A stretch of 64,000 nucleotides of DNA from Eoetvoesia sp035555955 (GTDB taxonomy: Bacteria; Pseudomonadota; Gammaproteobacteria; Burkholderiales; Burkholderiaceae_B), in NCBI RefSeq assembly GCF_035555955.1, contig NZ_DATMGA010000003.1:1-64000 (forward strand), written 5' to 3'. Each line of letters begins with the position of its first letter. Within the stretch, counting starts at the first letter, position 1. This document shows positions 17,024 through 25,243 of this stretch, piece after piece. The notes beneath the pieces are model-generated. The model worked only from the letters and a program-made list of their open reading frames with translations. It was not told the origin of the DNA and did not search any database. The position numbers were made by a program, and so were the translations under genes.

Positions 17024-17048
17024 TTCCTCTCCTTGAGTAAGGCCGGCC

Positions 17049-18182
17049 CTATTGGCTGGCGTAAAAAAACATGAGCAAACGACGCAGCTCGTCGATGACG
17101 GCGTAATGCCAAAGCGCCACGGCGAGCAACGCAGCAAGACAGGCCAGCAGCATCGCCCAGCGCAATGCGCCGACGCGCACGGCAATGACATGCAGGAGGC
17201 GGTCTTTCAGGCGCTGGCGCACCAGCGTCAAAGCATGGGCCAGCCCGTGCGCCTGAGCCATATCGACCAGAAACCAGTGCAGGTCCGCTTCCAGCATTCC
17301 GGTTCCGAAGGTATCGGCCCCGGTCAGACCCGCGTCTACGCGGGCCAGCATGGCGTCGAGATGCCAGCGCAGCCATGGCGAGGCGCCGGCCTTCTGCATG
17401 GCCAGCGCGGTTCGCAACTGGGTGGACGCCGACTCATGGCGCGTCAGGACAATGGTGATCATCGCCAGGAAATGCATGGCTTGGACGCCGCGATAAACAC
17501 GCCAGGGCGAATACTCGTCCAGACAGCGGCGAATCCTGCCCGTGCAATTGGGCAGCGACCAGGCCAGCAAAACCCCTGCGCCCACGATCGACACCAGCAG
17601 AAAGATCCAGTTCGCCAGGATGGCATCCGAAAACCGGAACAGGGCCCGCGTAAGCACCGCATGGAACTCCGGCGGAACGGCGCCGAATACCTGCCGCAGC
17701 CTGGGGACCGTATACAGCGGGATAGCCAGCAACATGGCCAGCAACACGCACGCGCCAAGCACCGCCGACCACATGGCGGAAACCACGATGCGACGCGCGC
17801 GGCGCAGCAACGCCACCGCATCCGCCAGTTCGCCCAAAGTGCGGGTGAGCGCGGCATTGCCCGACAATTGCGCCACCCGTATCAAGGTCAGTTCGGCCAA
17901 TGGGAAACAGTCTTGCCAAGTGGCATAGAGGTCGCCGCCGCTTATTTGGTATGCCTGCGCCCAGCGATGGGACAATCGGCCGCGCACGGTCTTCCAGCCG
18001 TGACGGCCCGCGTCCTGCTCGAAAATCTTCTTGACGGTAAGCCGGCCTTGCGCGCCCTGGATCAGCACCGACAGGTATTCGAAATAGTCGGAGCGTCGCC
18101 CGGCGAACCGGCGACGATCCATCTCGAACACGGCCTGTTCGGCCCAGTGGCTTCGGCCGGAAGAAGGAAAGACGCGCTTCAT
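17049..18182 (-). CDS. pilR: PilR-like inner-membrane platform protein of thin pilus
   Basis: This 377-residue protein matches GspF/PilC-type assembly platforms in the PilR branch. It has cytoplasmic helical repeats separated by hydrophobic segments near 138-158, 187-207 and 345-365, and a F-P-x-A-E-L-T-L-I-R-V-A-Q-L-S-G motif resembling the F-domain signature. It would couple the PilQ ATPase to pilin assembly. Its ATG overlaps the pilQ stop (ATGA). The pilS gene follows after 25 bases. Confidence 0.85.
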   Translation of the reverse strand: MKRVFPSSGRSHWAEQAVFEMDRRRFAGRRSDYFEYLSVLIQGAQGRLTVKKIFEQDAGRHGWKTVRGRLSHRWAQAYQISGGDLYATWQDCFPLAELTLIRVAQLSGNAALTRTLGELADAVALLRRARRIVVSAMWSAVLGACVLLAMLLAIPLYTVPRLRQVFGAVPPEFHAVLTRALFRFSDAILANWIFLLVSIVGAGVLLAWSLPNCTGRIRRCLDEYSPWRVYRGVQAMHFLAMITIVLTRHESASTQLRTALAMQKAGASPWLRWHLDAMLARVDAGLTGADTFGTGMLEADLHWFLVDMAQAHGLAHALTLVRQRLKDRLLHVIAVRVGALRWAMLLACLAALLAVALWHYAVIDELRRLLMFFYASQ

Positions 18183-19936
18183 GCGAACGCCCGCAAGGGA
18201 AGCGGCCCGGAACGTAAATCGCCCGAGCCAGCCGACATGTCGAAAGAGCCGAAATGCAGCTCGATGTCGCGCACATCGATTTCCGCATTGAATGCCTTGA
18301 GCATCGCGCAGGCAAGCGCGGTTCGGGAACCATCACGGCCCGGCGGACGCCAATGGGCAGGTTCACTGCCGTTGCGGATGCTCTCGAGAAAGCCCGGGCT
18401 GTGCGCCGGTTCGACGTATTCGGCAACCACGGTACGCCCGCGATAGCCGGCCAATGCAACATCGCGCCCGGAGTGGCAGGCGGAGCAACCCAGCGGATTG
18501 CGTAATCGCAGCACGGCGGGGTCGCCGCCAAAATGCTGGGCAATGGTTTCGACCCAGGGTCGCCACTCGCGCGGCTTGCGGCGGGCATCGAACGGCGATT
18601 GGCCGCGCCCCCACAACACCGATGCCGGCAGCGCGCAATCCGGACACAGGCGAGGCAACAGCGCCTGGTAGACCAGTAATTTAAGGACACCTGGGACGGC
18701 AAGGAAGTCGCGCGACACGCCGATGAAATCGGAAGCCAGGCGCTCCGGGATCAGGGCTGCCGACAACGCATGGGTGGTCGTGTAGACATTGACGCCCGAG
18801 CCGGCCAGATCCATGAAGGCGCCGCCGGTCTCCTTGTCGCGTATTTCGCCCAACAGCACGTCGTTCATGGCCGAACGCTTGAGCGCCCGCAGCTTGACGG
18901 CGAACCCGTCGGGCGCCTGTGCGCCGAAGTCGCGCACCACGGTATTTTGTATGGCGCGGGGAATCAGGTATTCAACCGGGTCCTCCAGCGTGACCACCTT
19001 GCGTTCTTCGGGCAGGCGGGAAATCAGCGAGGCCAGGGTCGTGGATTTTCCCGAACCGACCGCGCCCGCGAAAATGATGGCGCCGCCTTCGGTTCGCATG
19101 GCGCATTCGATTACCTGGATCTGCTCCGGCAAATACCCCAGTTGCTCCAGCGTCAGGCCTATGGAACCCGCCTCCCGTTCGAGCAGGCGGATGCACACGC
19201 TCGGCCCCTGATCGGCTGAAAGGGATGCCCAGCGCAACAAGACCGGCCGGCCGTCTACCTGCTTGAGCAGGCTGCCCTGCTGTTCGGCCCGGGGATCGAA
19301 GACCGCGCCATTGCCCCCGCGGATATCCATCCATGCCACCGAGAGCATATCGACCAGCATGCTGGTGGGCATACGGCGAAACCGCTCTGGAGCGATATAG
19401 CGGCCGGACACGGTGTACTTGACCTCGGACTCGGTTTCGCCGTGCCGGATATTGATGTGCAGGTCGCTGGCCGCATGGCGCACACCCCACTCGACCATGT
19501 CCTGAAACGCCTGGGCCAGAGCGGTTCGCGAATGCTCCAGCAAGGCGTGGCCCGCCTGCCGCGAGGAATGCGCACCCACTTGGTTGCGCACGATCGCCAG
19601 CAACAAGGGCGCCGCCAGGACGTACCGTTGCGGGCAGGACAATGTATAGCCGTATCGCTCGATACGGCGGGCCAGTTCGTCCGCCTGGTCGCTGCCCACA
19701 TGCTCGGGCAGCGAAAGAATGGCCACGGAGTGGTCGGCCAGCAGCACGGGGCAAAGCCGCGCCGCCAGATCCTGGACACCCAGCTCGGCACAGAGAGGCC
19801 GAAGCAATGCGGGTTCGAGCGCCAGCAGTTCGTCATGGCTGGAAATCGCCACGGCATGCGACGCATCGAACCGGGAACTGGATGCCGCGACATCGGCGAC
19901 TCGTAGACCCAAACGATTCCCCCAGGGTACGCGCAT
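18179..19936 (-). CDS. pilQ: PilQ-like secretion ATPase of thin pilus
   Basis: This 585-residue GspE-family ATPase powers pilus extension. The Asp box A-S-D-L-H-I is at 156-161, Walker A G-A-V-G-S-G-K-S-T at 291-299, the Walker B-like L-L-G-E-I-R-D-K-E-T follows, then the His box T-T-H-A. A C-P-D-C and a later C-S-A-C-H make the tetracysteine zinc site. ATG 19936 has AAAGGTGA upstream, so the much longer open frame is not used. It is the R64-type PilQ, an ATPase, not the secretin that carries the same name in type IVa systems. Confidence 0.88.
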   Translation of the reverse strand: MRVPWGNRLGLRVADVAASSSRFDASHAVAISSHDELLALEPALLRPLCAELGVQDLAARLCPVLLADHSVAILSLPEHVGSDQADELARRIERYGYTLSCPQRYVLAAPLLLAIVRNQVGAHSSRQAGHALLEHSRTALAQAFQDMVEWGVRHAASDLHINIRHGETESEVKYTVSGRYIAPERFRRMPTSMLVDMLSVAWMDIRGGNGAVFDPRAEQQGSLLKQVDGRPVLLRWASLSADQGPSVCIRLLEREAGSIGLTLEQLGYLPEQIQVIECAMRTEGGAIIFAGAVGSGKSTTLASLISRLPEERKVVTLEDPVEYLIPRAIQNTVVRDFGAQAPDGFAVKLRALKRSAMNDVLLGEIRDKETGGAFMDLAGSGVNVYTTTHALSAALIPERLASDFIGVSRDFLAVPGVLKLLVYQALLPRLCPDCALPASVLWGRGQSPFDARRKPREWRPWVETIAQHFGGDPAVLRLRNPLGCSACHSGRDVALAGYRGRTVVAEYVEPAHSPGFLESIRNGSEPAHWRPPGRDGSRTALACAMLKAFNAEIDVRDIELHFGSFDMSAGSGDLRSGPLPLRAFA

Positions 19937-19941
19937 GGAAA

Positions 19942-20481
19942 TCACCTTTCCTGAATGGGCTGTCCGGCCAGGCACAGTTGGGTTTCGCGCGACTCGCGCT
20001 CGAGGCGCACGCACGCGCTGTCCATGGCGCGCAGCGTATAGGCGGACTTGCCGGCCTTGCGCTGCCCCACGGGCAAGGGATGGCCGTTCATGTACAGATG
20101 CGTATCGGCGCCGATACGCACTTCCGCCGCCAGTTTTTTTCCTACCCCGTAAATCGCGACAAGCCTGGGCGCTGCCGATTGTCCGGATGTCCTCTGGCCC
20201 GCATCGCCGGGCCGGCTGGCTCCTTGCAATTTTTTCTGGGCCTGGCTCAATGCCAAGGCGGTTTCCAGTCGGATCAGTTCGCGCACCGAGATCTGGTCGG
20301 CGGCGAGCTCGTCGGCATCGGCAGCGCCGACGGCCGTTGGCTGTGCAGCCGCCGGCGCAGCAAGCGCACACGCCAGGCAGCCATAGGCGGCGCTACGACG
20401 AAAAAATGGGCGAAGCCGCCGCTTGCCCGGAATGCGGCGCCACGCCTGGAGCCGCATCGAGGGGTTCGGACTGGATTTCAT
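19942..20481 (-). CDS. pilP: PilP-like periplasmic thin pilus protein
   Basis: This 179-residue protein has a basic N-terminus, a hydrophobic stretch (A-A-Y-G-C-L-A-C-A-L-A-A-P-A-A-A) that looks like a signal peptide, a coiled-coil-prone segment (V-R-E-L-I-R-L-E-T-A-L-A-L-S-Q-A-Q-K-K-L) and a small beta domain. This is the PilP (TIGR03021-like) layout. It probably links the inner-membrane complex to the secretin. The ATG at 20481 has GGAG eight bases before; it begins 89 bases inside pilO, an unusually long same-strand overlap, but no later in-frame start would leave a signal peptide. Confidence 0.78.
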   Translation of the reverse strand: MKSSPNPSMRLQAWRRIPGKRRLRPFFRRSAAYGCLACALAAPAAAQPTAVGAADADELAADQISVRELIRLETALALSQAQKKLQGASRPGDAGQRTSGQSAAPRLVAIYGVGKKLAAEVRIGADTHLYMNGHPLPVGQRKAGKSAYTLRAMDSACVRLERESRETQLCLAGQPIQER

Positions 20482-21754
20482 AGAGATCTCCGTGCAATGA
20501 AACATGAAAGCGACTGGCCTTGAGAGTGGCCTCCCGCCGGTCGTGAAACGACAGGACGATTTTTTTCCAGCTTATGGATTCGGTGTAAGGCAATAGCACC
20601 GCGGCCGAACGCATGGGGCCGTCGAAGACGACCTGGCGCAACGTATAGACCGGCAACCCGGGCGGCCGGACGATAGGCTGGCCGTGCGCATCGCGCGGCG
20701 CGGCCACCGCCATCGGCGCGGGCCGGCCCAACTGCATGGAGGAAAACGCGGCTTGAATGGATTGCAGGGAACTCCATAGGTGGCGCTGGTTGTAGGCTAC
20801 GCTGCGCACGGTGGCCGCAGGTAGCGGCAAGGCGGGCGCACCGGTCCGCCAGGATGGTTCGGCCTGGTCCATGGAAGGAAACTCGACGGCCCAGCCGGGG
20901 CCCGCCGCCTCGATGAAACCCGCATTGCTGGCATGCGGCCCTTTGCGCTGATAGCGTGCCTTGCAATACCAGTTGCCCGCCTGCGGCTGGCAATCCGCGC
21001 CAAGCAGCGACCAGCCGGCCAGGCGCACCGGCAAACGGTAAAGCTCCTGCAGCGCGGCCCGCGTGCCATGCACTCCGTGCACGGCGATAGCACGGCCCGC
21101 TTTGTCTTGCGCATCGAGCCATGCCCGGCCGGCATCGACGCGAGGCAATTCCTGTTGCGCGGGAGCGGACGCCTTCCAGAGCTTCCATATGCGAGGCGGC
21201 ACGAACGCCAAGGCAAGGAGAAGCAAGCCCCAACGCAACAGACCCGCCGCGCCGCCATGCCAACGATGCGCACGCCGCAAGCGCGAAGGTTCGCCGCTGG
21301 CGGCGGCGATGTCTCTCAAGGAAGGCGCTTGCGATTCATCGAGCAGCATCAATTGCGGAAAGGCCTGTCGCAGTTCTTCCAGGCTTTCCCTGGCATCGTC
21401 GGCGCAAGCATGGATTTTGTCGGTGCGCGCGACAACCGTCCCTTCGTGCACAGCCACCAGCCAGTGGCGGGACTCGTCAAGCGCCATCAGCAGAGCGATG
21501 GTTCCCGCGGGGAATAGCCGGGCCATATTTTGCGCCGCCGAATGCAGCGGCGCACCGCGCCCGCCCCCCCTGGGACTCAAATGCGCAAGTCCAACCGCCG
21601 CAGCGAAAGAGCCTGCCGCGACCAGATGGGAGGCGCGATGCCGCCTTGCAACACGATAGGCCATGCGGTCGGCGCGGCCATCGAGCAAGGGCAGCCAATC
21701 GAGCCCGAACGCCAGCGAGGCAGAAGCAACGGGAAGGATCAGGATGTCGCTCAT
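20393..21754 (-). CDS. pilO: PilO-like inner-membrane protein of thin pilus
   Basis: This 453-residue protein matches the PilO2 family of R64-like pili. The N-terminal actin-like half (to about 150) is followed by one clear membrane segment near 170-190 (L-L-R-W-G-L-L-L-L-A-L-A-F-V) and a periplasmic domain. Two Cys residues in D-C-Q-P-Q and Y-C-K-A may form a disulfide. It is expected to connect cytoplasmic assembly proteins with PilP and the secretin. A GGCGGAGG site precedes the ATG; pilN ends 12 bases upstream. Confidence 0.83.
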   Translation of the reverse strand: MSDILILPVASASLAFGLDWLPLLDGRADRMAYRVARRHRASHLVAAGSFAAAVGLAHLSPRGGGRGAPLHSAAQNMARLFPAGTIALLMALDESRHWLVAVHEGTVVARTDKIHACADDARESLEELRQAFPQLMLLDESQAPSLRDIAAASGEPSRLRRAHRWHGGAAGLLRWGLLLLALAFVPPRIWKLWKASAPAQQELPRVDAGRAWLDAQDKAGRAIAVHGVHGTRAALQELYRLPVRLAGWSLLGADCQPQAGNWYCKARYQRKGPHASNAGFIEAAGPGWAVEFPSMDQAEPSWRTGAPALPLPAATVRSVAYNQRHLWSSLQSIQAAFSSMQLGRPAPMAVAAPRDAHGQPIVRPPGLPVYTLRQVVFDGPMRSAAVLLPYTESISWKKIVLSFHDRREATLKASRFHVSLHGDLYEIQSEPLDAAPGVAPHSGQAAASPIFSS

Positions 21755-21765
21755 GGCCTCCGCCC

Positions 21766-23361
21766 TTAGAAACCTTCTTCGACCTGTGCGGTGACCACGA
21801 TGATCGTGGTCAGCCGCTGGGTGGAAAGGCGTTCGCTTCCGCCCAGCAGCATGGGCAAGCCCGGGTTCAGCCTGCGGCCTTCCGTTTCCTCGTTGCTGCG
21901 GTCGAAACCCGAAATAACCAGCGGCTGCCCCGGCCGCAGCGCCACTTGCTGGACTGTGCCGTTGCCGTCGATGGTGACCTGCTGCAATTGCAATGGATTG
22001 GACTTGTCGCCGAACGTCACGGATTTAAGAGGCTGGGCGACCGTATTGTCATAGGCCACCGACAGCAATATCTGGCCATCGTCCTGCGCGTCGGGCACGA
22101 GGGTCAGCAAAGAGCCGACCGTTTCCTCTTTCTGGCTTACCGAAACGGAAGGAAGCGACACGCCCGAGCCGGACGGCAGCGCCGTCGTCTCGACCCTATC
22201 GATGTACGAGAACGTCGTTCGGACAGCGTGCGATACAGGACGCCTGTTCAAAGTCAGTACGGGCAGGCTGCTGCGCCGCACGACCTGCCCTACCTGGCTC
22301 AACGCCTTGACCACGGCTTCAGAGCCCTTGAAAGAGCCATCGGCAACGCCCAGGCCGAAGCTGGCCGCCTCCACGGCGCCCGCATCGGGCATGCTCGCGG
22401 CCGCAACGAATTTGGCGCTGGAAAACACCAGGTTCCAGTCGAAGCCGGCCTCGGCCGCATCGTGCACGGCCAGCGTGATCTCGTCGAAAATCAAGCGCAC
22501 GCGGCGCGTCAGGGCGCGGTTTTCCTGTTCCAGATACAGCGCAATGCGCTGCAGGACTTCCGGAATGTCGGTAACGACTATGGATGAACTGCCCCCCGCT
22601 TCGGCAACCAGCATACCGGCTTGCGACAGGAAGGGCTCGATGCGAAGGCGCACGACTTCGAGCAACTCGTGCTTGCCTGCCGACAAAGTGGTTTTGGATG
22701 TGCTGGCAAATCCTTCGGACCGGCTTCGACGGCTGGAGCCCATTTCAGCTTCGGCGTTGGCATTGAGCGTAAGCGCGCGTACGTTGAAGACGCGCGTTTC
22801 AGTACGGTAGAACTCGATGCGCCCATCCCGGAACCGCCACATGACGCCAAGGCGGGCGCCTATGCGGTCCAGTATCCTGGCCAAAGGTTCAGGCTTGACG
22901 GAAGGCCGCATGAGCGGCGCACCTTGGGTGCCCGCGGCCTTTTGCGTCGCGGCGGCGGCCAGGCGCGGCGCAAAGGCCTCCAGCGGCATCAGGGCGTCGG
23001 GCCGAACGTGGACAGGAATGCCGGTTGCCGCGGTAATGCGCTGGGCCAAACCGGGCAAGTCGAACGATGCATCGCTGAACAGCAGGGTTGTATTGACATT
23101 GGCGCGCAGGGCTGGCGGCAAGGCGATCTCGCGGGCCAACGGCTGGGCCGGACCCGCCAGCCACGGCTGACCGACATCTTGCGCGGCACGGCGGGCGGCA
23201 CGGTCAGAAATCGAACGCTCGAACTCCTGGCGCCGGCCTTGAATGTCGTCCTGCGCCTGGCCCACGGACAACGCGATCTGCCTGGCCTTCTCGGCCAGCG
23301 CGCAGGCCGAGACGCCCGCCGCGCAGCACACGACGACACACAGGCGAGCCGCGCGATTCAT
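21766..23361 (-). CDS. pilN: PilN-like lipoprotein secretin of thin pilus
   Basis: This 531-residue outer-membrane secretin forms the pilus exit pore. The N-terminus is a lipoprotein signal with lipobox G-V-S-A-C (about residues 18-22). The mid part carries STN/N0-like and N1 domains (D-A-S-F-D-L-P-G-L-A-Q-R-I), and the C-terminal half has the secretin core with V-P-D-A-Q-D-D-G-Q-I-L-L-S-V and L-P-M-L-L-G-G-S-E-R. ATG 23361 overlaps the pilL stop (ATGA). Being a lipoprotein is typical of R64 PilN and BfpB-like secretins, which can self-target to the outer membrane. Confidence 0.88.
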   Translation of the reverse strand: MNRAARLCVVVCCAAGVSACALAEKARQIALSVGQAQDDIQGRRQEFERSISDRAARRAAQDVGQPWLAGPAQPLAREIALPPALRANVNTTLLFSDASFDLPGLAQRITAATGIPVHVRPDALMPLEAFAPRLAAAATQKAAGTQGAPLMRPSVKPEPLARILDRIGARLGVMWRFRDGRIEFYRTETRVFNVRALTLNANAEAEMGSSRRSRSEGFASTSKTTLSAGKHELLEVVRLRIEPFLSQAGMLVAEAGGSSSIVVTDIPEVLQRIALYLEQENRALTRRVRLIFDEITLAVHDAAEAGFDWNLVFSSAKFVAAASMPDAGAVEAASFGLGVADGSFKGSEAVVKALSQVGQVVRRSSLPVLTLNRRPVSHAVRTTFSYIDRVETTALPSGSGVSLPSVSVSQKEETVGSLLTLVPDAQDDGQILLSVAYDNTVAQPLKSVTFGDKSNPLQLQQVTIDGNGTVQQVALRPGQPLVISGFDRSNEETEGRRLNPGLPMLLGGSERLSTQRLTTIIVVTAQVEEGF

Positions 23362-24239
23362 GATGCCCCCGACAGCGCTGCAACGCGATTGCACGGTTGG
23401 GCGTACGGCACGATGCGCAGCACCTTATTGGAATAGAAACACGGCTGCAGCGGGCGGTCGGCCATTTCGGTGGATGCCATGAGCGCCTGCACGGCCTGCT
23501 TGAAGTCGCTGCGGAACTGCGCCGAACCGGCAATGGGAATATCGGCATCGACCGACCAGTGCTCGGCCTCGAACGTCCACCCCGCCATGTCCGCCCAGCG
23601 AGACAGGGCCAGGCGCATGTTTTTGTCTTGCGGACTGACGTCGAACTGCGCAAGATCCGGCGGAACGTCCACCGTTGCGGTGATGGCAGCCGATTGCGCC
23701 GGCAACGGCGCGGCGACCACAGGAACCACCGCCTCATCGGCCTCGGTGTGCACGGCCAGGGTATCCACAACCGCGCTGGATGGCGCCCTGACACCGGACG
23801 GCTCGGCCATCTTTCCTGCATCGGCTTCCGGCACGGCGCCGGTCAGCGCCATGGACGGATCGGACGCGGCGCTCACGCGGTCGATGCGGCTTGATTGCCG
23901 GCCGCCGCGCAACACCAGGTGCGGCCATATCTGGTCGAGCACGACATAGGGGTCTTCGCGGCGGTATCCCAAGAGCCGGTCGCCCTGGGAGGTGCTGGCA
24001 AAAATAGCCGGCACCGCCTGCCCCGGCACAAACTGCAGCCACATGCGGCGCCCATCGTCGAAGACCTGCAGCGGCGCCACTTCGGGATCGCCCGACAGCT
24101 GCCAGGCAAAATCGAAAATGCCGGCGCTGTGAGACACGGGAGCTTGCATGCCGGCGGAGTCGAACAAACGCCAATCCGGCAGGCCTGTGCAGCCGCCAAG
24201 CACCAGCATTGCCAACCCCGCAACCCACTTTACAGCCAT
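23358..24239 (-). CDS. pilL: PilL-like lipoprotein with C-terminal TcpQ-type domain
   Basis: This 293-residue lipoprotein has a signal peptide with lipobox L-V-L-G-G-C. Residues about 40-110 resemble a VirB9/TrbG-like beta domain (F-D-F-A-W-Q-L-S-G-D and R-R-M-W-L-Q-F-V-P-G-Q). The C-terminal ~90 residues form a TcpQ-like module (L-A-L-S-R-W-A-D-M-A-G-W, then F-K-Q-A-V-Q-A-L), as in R64 PilL. It may aid secretin assembly. The ATG at 24239 has GGGGAGG upstream. It is the first gene of the operon; the 292 bases upstream are AT-rich but hold no promoter I can assign firmly. Confidence 0.8.
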   Translation of the reverse strand: MAVKWVAGLAMLVLGGCTGLPDWRLFDSAGMQAPVSHSAGIFDFAWQLSGDPEVAPLQVFDDGRRMWLQFVPGQAVPAIFASTSQGDRLLGYRREDPYVVLDQIWPHLVLRGGRQSSRIDRVSAASDPSMALTGAVPEADAGKMAEPSGVRAPSSAVVDTLAVHTEADEAVVPVVAAPLPAQSAAITATVDVPPDLAQFDVSPQDKNMRLALSRWADMAGWTFEAEHWSVDADIPIAGSAQFRSDFKQAVQALMASTEMADRPLQPCFYSNKVLRIVPYAQPCNRVAALSGAS

Positions 24240-24531
24240 CGGCCACCTCCCCTGCAAGACCGTCCATTCCTGGTACGAATGGCAGCCATCTTGCATGGGG
24301 AACCTAGGCCCCGCCAGACCGAGTTGTACGAATAGAAAATTTTGTCACAAAAAAAAAGGGCGTATTTTCAGGCCGGATTACTTTTTATAAATCAGCCAAT
24401 TGAGGACCCAACTTAAAGCGGAATATCCACGCCTTTAAAAAAGAGGTAACCGCAAAAGCAGACAAATGGATTAATCTTGGATCTCAGCCAAGAGGTGCCA
24501 TTACCGGCTCCCTCACTACAGGAGACTCACC

Positions 24532-24813
24532 ATGAATGCACTTGTTGAGCAATACTGGGCTCGGGCACTGAAAATCGCGCGCCAATACGAAGCCGGCGAT
24601 TTCGCTTTTGCCGACCTCACGGGCTTGGGCGAAGAGTTTGCCGCCTCCTTCACGGAGCAGATCAACGAACTCCCTGAAGCCACTCGCAATGCCCAGGCGG
24701 CAGCCATGGAAGCCAAGCTGCAGCAGGTCCTTGCCGCCAGCGGCATCAGCGAAAACGCCTCGCAGGCGCTGAACGAGCTGCTCGTTTCCATCACCCGCAC
24801 GCCCATCTATTAA
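24532..24813 (+). CDS. Small hypothetical protein, 93 residues
   Basis: I do not recognise this protein. It is preceded by an AGGAGA site and followed by a good intrinsic terminator, so it is likely a real monocistronic gene. It is acidic and almost wholly helical (A-R-A-L-K-I-A-R-Q-Y-E-A-G-D-F, then A-A-A-M-E-A-K-L-Q-Q-V-L-A), without Cys or a signal peptide. The region between it and divergent pilL (24240-24531) is low in G+C with a run of A residues near 24350. No function is proposed. Confidence 0.72.
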   Translation: MNALVEQYWARALKIARQYEAGDFAFADLTGLGEEFAASFTEQINELPEATRNAQAAAMEAKLQQVLAASGISENASQALNELLVSITRTPIY

Positions 24814-24852
24814 CAAGCCCGCCAAAACCTATACCAAGGCGTATTGCCCAAG

Positions 24853-24880
24853 GCCGGATATCTCATCCGGCTTTCTTTTT
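24853..24880 (+). terminator. Intrinsic terminator after the 93-residue gene
   Basis: GCCGGAT, a five-base loop and ATCCGGC (24853-24871) are followed by a T-rich tract (24872-24880). The hairpin lies 40 bases after the stop codon of the small gene. Confidence 0.8.
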
Positions 24881-24977
24881 GCCGCCAGGCAAGACATCCG
24901 AATTTAAAAGCGTGAACCAACCAACAGCACACTAGAATCTGCATCCGTTCTTTGATTGCACCGCCGCGCCGGCGCCC

Positions 24978-25006
24978 AAAAAGAAAAGCCGCCTGAAAAG
25001 GCGGCT
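24978..25006 (-). terminator. Intrinsic terminator of tRNA-Lys
   Basis: Read on the minus strand, AGCCGCCT, loop TTTC and AGGCGGCT are followed by TTTCTTTTT. It begins about 20 bases after the tRNA CCA end, so it should end the tRNA transcript. Confidence 0.82.
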
Positions 25007-25027
25007 GCTGACTTTCTGCAAGCATTT

Positions 25028-25103
25028 TGGTGGGGCCTGTGGGACTCGAACCCACGACCAAAAGATTAAGAGTCTTCTGCTCTACCAACTGAGCTAAAGC
25101 CCC
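25028..25103 (-). tRNA. tRNA-Lys (anticodon CUU)
   Basis: The minus strand gives a complete 76-base cloverleaf with encoded CCA. The acceptor stem GGGGCTT pairs with AGGCCCC. The D arm is AGCTCAGTTGGTAGAGC and the T arm contains GGTTCGAGTCC. The anticodon loop reads C-T-C-T-T-A-A, so the anticodon is CTT. The discriminator base is A. CUU-type tRNA-Lys decodes AAG, the favoured Lys codon in a GC-rich genome. Confidence 0.97.
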
Positions 25104-25243
25104 ATGCCTGAAAAGAGAGCTATTCTAGCATCTTTTTTATGAGGCCGCAAAAGGCCGAGGCTGATTGGCTGTGTGCGCATCCGGCGCCTGGATCAGCCAG
25201 GTTTTTCATGGCTTCGCGGCTTCTTAATAGGTGTTGACAGGTT

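Noticed and set aside
24240..24531. Promoter TTGTCA/TATTTT in the pilL upstream gap
   Set aside because: The spacer would be only 15 bases; neither strand gives a clear promoter.
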